In this document: in pieces, positions 60,820 to 64,000 of the stretch
Numbering within the stretch: position 1 is the stretch's first letter
Layout: each line of letters begins with the position of its first letter
NCBI GenBank assembly: GCA_963830455.1
Contig: CAWHMT010000004.1
Span: 372,001 to 436,000, forward strand
Direction: 5' to 3'
Source: 20CM-2-65-7 sp963830455
Lineage (GTDB): Bacteria; Gemmatimonadota; Gemmatimonadetes; Gemmatimonadales; GWC2-71-9
DNA: 64,000 bases
Notes under the pieces: generated by a model
Databases searched by the model: none
What the model saw: only the letters and a program-made list of their open reading frames with translations
Told to the model about the DNA's origin: nothing
Made by a program: the position numbers and the translations under genes

Positions 60820-61835
60820 ACGGCCAGTCCTCCTTCTTTCTTGAGCTGCGCGTACCCCATTCCCTTCAGTCTGGCGATGCGCATGCTCATCGGAGGGTGG
60901 GTCGCGAGACGGTCGGCAAGCCACCCCTCGCGGTTCGTGAGCCGGCGCCCCAGGGGATCCACGATGCAGAGGTGTGCGGCCCCGCGCTTGATCGCCGCGG
61001 TCGGCGCCGCGGCGGCTTCGAGCTTCTCGAGCGCGGTCGCGAGCGCCAGCGGATTGCGCGTGAACTGCGCGCTCATAGCGTCCGCGAGATACTCCCGGCG
61101 CCGGCTCACTGCCAGGCTCAGGAGCTGCGTGACGAGCGGCGCGAACAGCCACGAGATCACCCACAGCACGAGCAGGATCGCGAGCAGCGGTCCGGCGTTC
61201 TTGGATTTGCTCCGGCTTCCCCCCCCGCCCCCGCCGCCCCCACGCACGGGGAATGATCCGACGCGCATCATGCGACCCACGCCGTCGCGTACGAGCAGGA
61301 TCGCCCCCACGAGCGCTGCCAGCGTCGTCATCAGACGCACGTCGAGATTCTTCACATGGCCGAGCTCATGGCCGATCACTGCCTGGAGCTCGTCACGCGT
61401 GCAGAGCCGCAGTAGCCCGCGCGTCACCGCCACGTGCGAGTCGCTGGGCTCGTGACCCGTCGCAAAGGCGTTGGGGTCGTCATCCGGGACGATCCAGATG
61501 CGCGGCCGGGCCACGCCGGCCGCGATCGCCATTTCGTCCACGACGTTGGCGAGCTGCCGCTCGCTGTCGGTCTCGGGCGTCACCAGCTCCTGCGCGCCGG
61601 TCGCCCACAGCACCTTCTCGGGACCGGTCTTGTAGATGTACCGCGCCAGCATGATCGCCGCCCCGGTGACCACGATACCGAGCCACGGGAATGGGTGGGC
61701 GCCCTCGAGCGCCCAGATGATGTCGGCGCCGAATCCCAGCCAGGCGAAGAACAGCACGAAGCCAATCACCAGCCAGGTCGTGCGCCGGCGATTGGCTTCC
61801 TGCTGCTGAAAGAGATTACCGTCTGGAGAGGTCAA
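60816..61835 (-). CDS. htpX: M48-family zinc metalloprotease (HtpX-like)
   Basis: 339 residues: two N-terminal helices (TTWLVIGFVLFFAWLGFGAD; WLGIVVTGAAIMLARYI), zinc site VIGHELGHVKNLDVR (HExxH), a Gly-rich loop (VRGGGGGGGGSRSK, coded by C tracts near 61219), two further helices and SRRREYLADAMSAQF with the third zinc-ligand Glu. Membrane protein quality control. It starts at TTG 61835 inside the lemA end; LemA-M48 pairs are common. Confidence 0.87.
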   Translation of the reverse strand: MTSPDGNLFQQQEANRRRTTWLVIGFVLFFAWLGFGADIIWALEGAHPFPWLGIVVTGAAIMLARYIYKTGPEKVLWATGAQELVTPETDSERQLANVVDEMAIAAGVARPRIWIVPDDDPNAFATGHEPSDSHVAVTRGLLRLCTRDELQAVIGHELGHVKNLDVRLMTTLAALVGAILLVRDGVGRMMRVGSFPVRGGGGGGGGSRSKSKNAGPLLAILLVLWVISWLFAPLVTQLLSLAVSRRREYLADAMSAQFTRNPLALATALEKLEAAAAPTAAIKRGAAHLCIVDPLGRRLTNREGWLADRLATHPPMSMRIARLKGMGYAQLKKEGGLAV

Positions 61836-62385
61836 CCTGCGGCACCGCGCGTTCGGCTTGATCCTCGATCTCCCACAGGTCGGTCGGCGACGCCTTCGCG
61901 AGGCCGGCGACGAGGGTCGTGGGGAACTGCTGCTGCTTGGTGTTGTACTGCGTCGCCGTGTCGTTGTAGAGCTGGCGCGCGAACGCGATGCGGTTCTCCG
62001 TGGAGCTGAGCTCTTCCTGCAGCTGGCCGATGTTGCCGGTGGCCTTGAGCTGCGGGTAGCGCTCGACCGTGACCAGCAGGCGCGACAGCGCGCCTGAGAG
62101 CGCGTTCTCCGCCTGGCTGATCTGCTTCATCGCCTCGGGGCCCGAGGCGTTGACCTTCACCGCCTGGTTGCGCGCCTGGATCACGGCCTCGAGGGTTGAG
62201 CGCTCGAAATCCATCGCACCCTTCACGGCGTTGACGAGATTCGGGATCAGATCGTGCCGGCGCTTGAGCTGCACGTCGATCTGCTTGAACGCGTTGACAG
62301 TCTGGTTCTTCAGCGAAATGAGCCCGTTGTACGCGCCGATGATCCATAACGCGGCGATCACCACGACTACGAGCAGCACCCACAT
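61816..62385 (-). CDS. lemA: LemA family protein
   Basis: 189 residues: N-terminal helix WVLLVVVVIAALWIIGAYNG and the LemA signatures LKRRHDLIPNLVNAVKGAMD, FERSTLEAVIQARNQA and YPQLKATGNIGQLQEELSST then ENRIAFARQLYND. Membrane-anchored helical protein, function unknown, usually beside an M48 protease as here. ATG 62385 with GGGAGACG upstream. Confidence 0.93.
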   Translation of the reverse strand: MWVLLVVVVIAALWIIGAYNGLISLKNQTVNAFKQIDVQLKRRHDLIPNLVNAVKGAMDFERSTLEAVIQARNQAVKVNASGPEAMKQISQAENALSGALSRLLVTVERYPQLKATGNIGQLQEELSSTENRIAFARQLYNDTATQYNTKQQQFPTTLVAGLAKASPTDLWEIEDQAERAVPQVDLSRR

Positions 62386-62440
62386 GTTTGTCGTCTCCCG
62401 TTGATGTAGGGGCGCGGCATCCCGCGCCCGTACTGATGTA

Positions 62441-63079
62441 TTACGAGCTGTGCGGCAGGAGTTTCGTGATCGCCTGACGAATCGTCTCCGCCAGGCCGTG
62501 GGCGTCGGAGCCGAGGCGGGCGAGTGGATGGTCGGCGTCGACGTGCAGCTCGACCCCGCGGGTCACCGGGATGCGGCGCCAGGTCGTCGGGCCGGTCGGC
62601 TCCTTGTCGGCGTCGCGTGTGAGCCAGGCCGTGAGCGCACGCCCGGACCGGCCGCGGGGCATGCCCTCCGCCCCCTTGAGTGGCAGCCGGTCCGGGGGCA
62701 GGAGCGAGGCGCCCAGGACCTGCGCGCACCGGCGCTCGAGCACGTCGCCCGTCTGGTCATGCATGTCCTTCGTGATTGCGGCGAGCGTGGCGCCTTCCAT
62801 CTGCTTCAGCTTGATGGCGAGCAGTTGGAGAAAGTGGCGATAGGAGTAGGTGGCGGCCGTGCCCCGGCCTTCGGGCGGGCTCACCAGCCCCCGGGTGACG
62901 TAGAAGCGGATCGTGCGCTCGCTCGGCGCGGCCCGCGCGGCGGCATTGATCGGCGTGACGGCTGAGGCGTCGAGCACAGCTCCTACCACCACCGAGAGGT
63001 CCCGCAGGTTCCAGGGCGCGAGGTTGCGATACTCGCGCAACACATGCAACGGATCGGTGTGCGCGACGCCGGTCGTCAC
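62441..63079 (-). CDS. MerR-type HTH transcriptional regulator
   Basis: 212 residues. An HTH of MerR form lies at residues about 40-100 (AAPSERTIRFYVTRGLVSPP, then ATYSYRHFLQLLAIKLKQME). The rest (LERRCAQVLGASLLPPDRLP and VTRGVELHVDADHPLARLG) could bind a ligand. GTG 63079 overlaps the response-regulator stop (GTGA), so the three genes at this end are one operon. The frame continuing upstream to 63175 is out of place and not used. Confidence 0.75.
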   Translation of the reverse strand: MTTGVAHTDPLHVLREYRNLAPWNLRDLSVVVGAVLDASAVTPINAAARAAPSERTIRFYVTRGLVSPPEGRGTAATYSYRHFLQLLAIKLKQMEGATLAAITKDMHDQTGDVLERRCAQVLGASLLPPDRLPLKGAEGMPRGRSGRALTAWLTRDADKEPTGPTTWRRIPVTRGVELHVDADHPLARLGSDAHGLAETIRQAITKLLPHSS

Positions 63080-63492
63080 GCGTCCATCGCGTCCGACGCG
63101 CGGTTGCTCTGCAAGACAAGCGCGACCCAGTCCGCGACCTGCTGCAGGTTGAACGGCTTGCGGAGCACGACGCACCGGTGATGCTCGAGCCAGGTGCGCA
63201 CTTCTTCGGCTTCGGCGTCGCCAGTCATGATCGCGATCCGTCCATCCAGCCGCGGCCAGCGATGAATGATCGCCAGATACAGCGCGAGTCCGGACATCGT
63301 GGGCAGGTGGATGTCGAGCAGCAGCGCGTCGGCCTCCTCGGAGTTGAGCAGCTCGTAGGCTGTCTCCGCCGTCCCGGCGCTGAGCACCCGGTAGCCGTTG
63401 CGCTCGAGGTACCGCTCGAGCACGCGACGCAGGCCCGCTTCATCATCGACGAGCAGGACCGTCGGCCGGTTGCGCGGAGGCGACGTCATCAC
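63076..63492 (-). CDS. response regulator, receiver domain only
   Basis: 138 residues, a single CheY-like receiver: VLLVDDEAGLRRVLERYLE (acidic pair), phospho-acceptor Asp in ALLLDIHLPTMSG, Thr in RIAIMTGDAE and Lys in VVLRKPFNLQQV. No output domain, so it acts through partners; genes for two DNA-binding proteins overlap it on both sides. GTG 63492 or ATG 63489, both overlapping the previous stop. Confidence 0.9.
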   Translation of the reverse strand: MMTSPPRNRPTVLLVDDEAGLRRVLERYLERNGYRVLSAGTAETAYELLNSEEADALLLDIHLPTMSGLALYLAIIHRWPRLDGRIAIMTGDAEAEEVRTWLEHHRCVVLRKPFNLQQVADWVALVLQSNRASDAMDA

Positions 63493-64000
63493 GAGGCGGT
63501 CGCTGCGTTGGAGCGCGCCGGTGTCAGGAATTTCTGCACGATGCGCGCGGTGGCTTCATCCGCGGTCAACGACAGCCGCATTTCACCCGCCGTAAGACCG
63601 AGGTACTTCTTGGCGTGCTGCTGGAGCGTCTTGGCCTGCGCATACCCGAGGCGCTTGGCGACGTCTTCGATGGTGAAGCCGGGATCCCGCAGCAGGCGGT
63701 GCGCGTAGAGCACGCGCGCGGCCGCAAGAATCTCCCGCGGGCTCCGCAGCCCTGCGCGCGCGAACCAGCGCGCGCACGTGCCCCGATCGATGCGCGCCCG
63801 GGCGGCGAATTGCTGGATCGTCTGCACTTCCCCGGGTGTGCGGAGCGCGTCCTTGAGCACCCAGCGGAGCTCGCTGGGGAGCGGCGCCAGGGCCGCGCTG
63901 AGCTGGTTGAACAGTTGCTGGGACGCCGCGTGGGTCGCTTCGGCGGAGAGCAGGTCGCGCAGGTGCTCGGGATGATCTTCGGTTCGACCCAAGACGACCT
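63489..64000 (-). CDS. AraC-type HTH regulator (5' partial)
   Basis: The frame is open to the window edge, so the N-terminus is probably missing; a TTG at 63992 is the first start in the window. RTPGEVQTIQQFAARARIDR and RWFARAGLRSPREILAAARV form the first helix-turn-helix, and GFTIEDVAKRLGYAQAKTLQ with YLGLTAGEMRL the second, as in AraC/XylS proteins. It precedes the receiver gene with a 4-base overlap. Confidence 0.7.
   Translation of the reverse strand, partial: VVLGRTEDHPEHLRDLLSAEATHAASQQLFNQLSAALAPLPSELRWVLKDALRTPGEVQTIQQFAARARIDRGTCARWFARAGLRSPREILAAARVLYAHRLLRDPGFTIEDVAKRLGYAQAKTLQQHAKKYLGLTAGEMRLSLTADEATARIVQKFLTPARSNAATAS

Overview
This is a gene-dense, high-GC bacterial chromosome segment with no rRNA, tRNA, CRISPR array, prophage or insertion sequence that I can see. 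Gene content suggests Gemmatimonadota or a close relative, but this is inferred: stacked TonB-dependent receptors with a SusC/SusD pair, small proteins carrying the PCP-reductase domain, an aa3-type oxidase locus with accessory c-type cytochromes, a HemQ-type heme pathway and many secreted proteins of unknown function. Most genes sit in tight operons with ATGA, GTGA or even CTGA stop/start overlaps.

Layout. 1-11.4 kb: a partial membrane methyltransferase, a frame-disrupted lipoprotein, then outer-membrane uptake genes (TonB receptor, SusC, SusD, second TonB receptor). 12.1-17.8 kb: metH, split by one frameshift and preceded by a SAM-II type riboswitch with an intrinsic terminator, then an Nfu Fe-S scaffold and an ATP-grasp enzyme. 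17.7-19.8 kb, minus strand: a methyltransferase, a secreted protein and greA. 19.9-39.1 kb: one long plus-strand supercluster with Mrp ATPase, a PCP-reductase-domain protein, ferredoxin, a universal-stress/PCP-reductase protein (frameshifted), a radical SAM/PCP-reductase protein, a bd-like quinol oxidase subunit, three cytochromes c, a lipoprotein, coxBACD, ctaB, and heme synthesis (HemQ-Rieske fusion, hemE, hemH, a shortened hemY). It reads as a respiratory chain with its cofactor supply. 39.0-44.1 kb, minus strand: an FMN reductase / ATP-grasp / luciferase-like monooxygenase operon behind a Cys/Met-rich leader peptide and attenuator hairpin, downstream of transketolase. 44.2-57.2 kb: lepB, infA, a chemoreceptor paired with a periplasmic binding protein, a broken alpha/beta hydrolase, an ADP-ribosylglycohydrolase, a cold-shock gene with a clear promoter, and secreted proteins. 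57.3-57.8 kb: a roughly 430-nt stretch with promoter, terminator and many perfect helices that I read as an unidentified structured RNA. 57.8-64 kb, minus strand: amidohydrolase, acyltransferase, M48 protease, LemA and three overlapping regulators.

Two signals run across the window. First, palindromes and short tandem arrays built from 7-8 nt units (one from a 14-nt unit) recur at many loci. They mostly do not share sequence but share design. Second, there are four frameshifts (lipoprotein, metH, usp, hydrolase) and at least five genes whose homologous reading frame begins without ATG, GTG or TTG. Some of these may be assembly errors, so the breaks should be checked against reads before they are given meaning.
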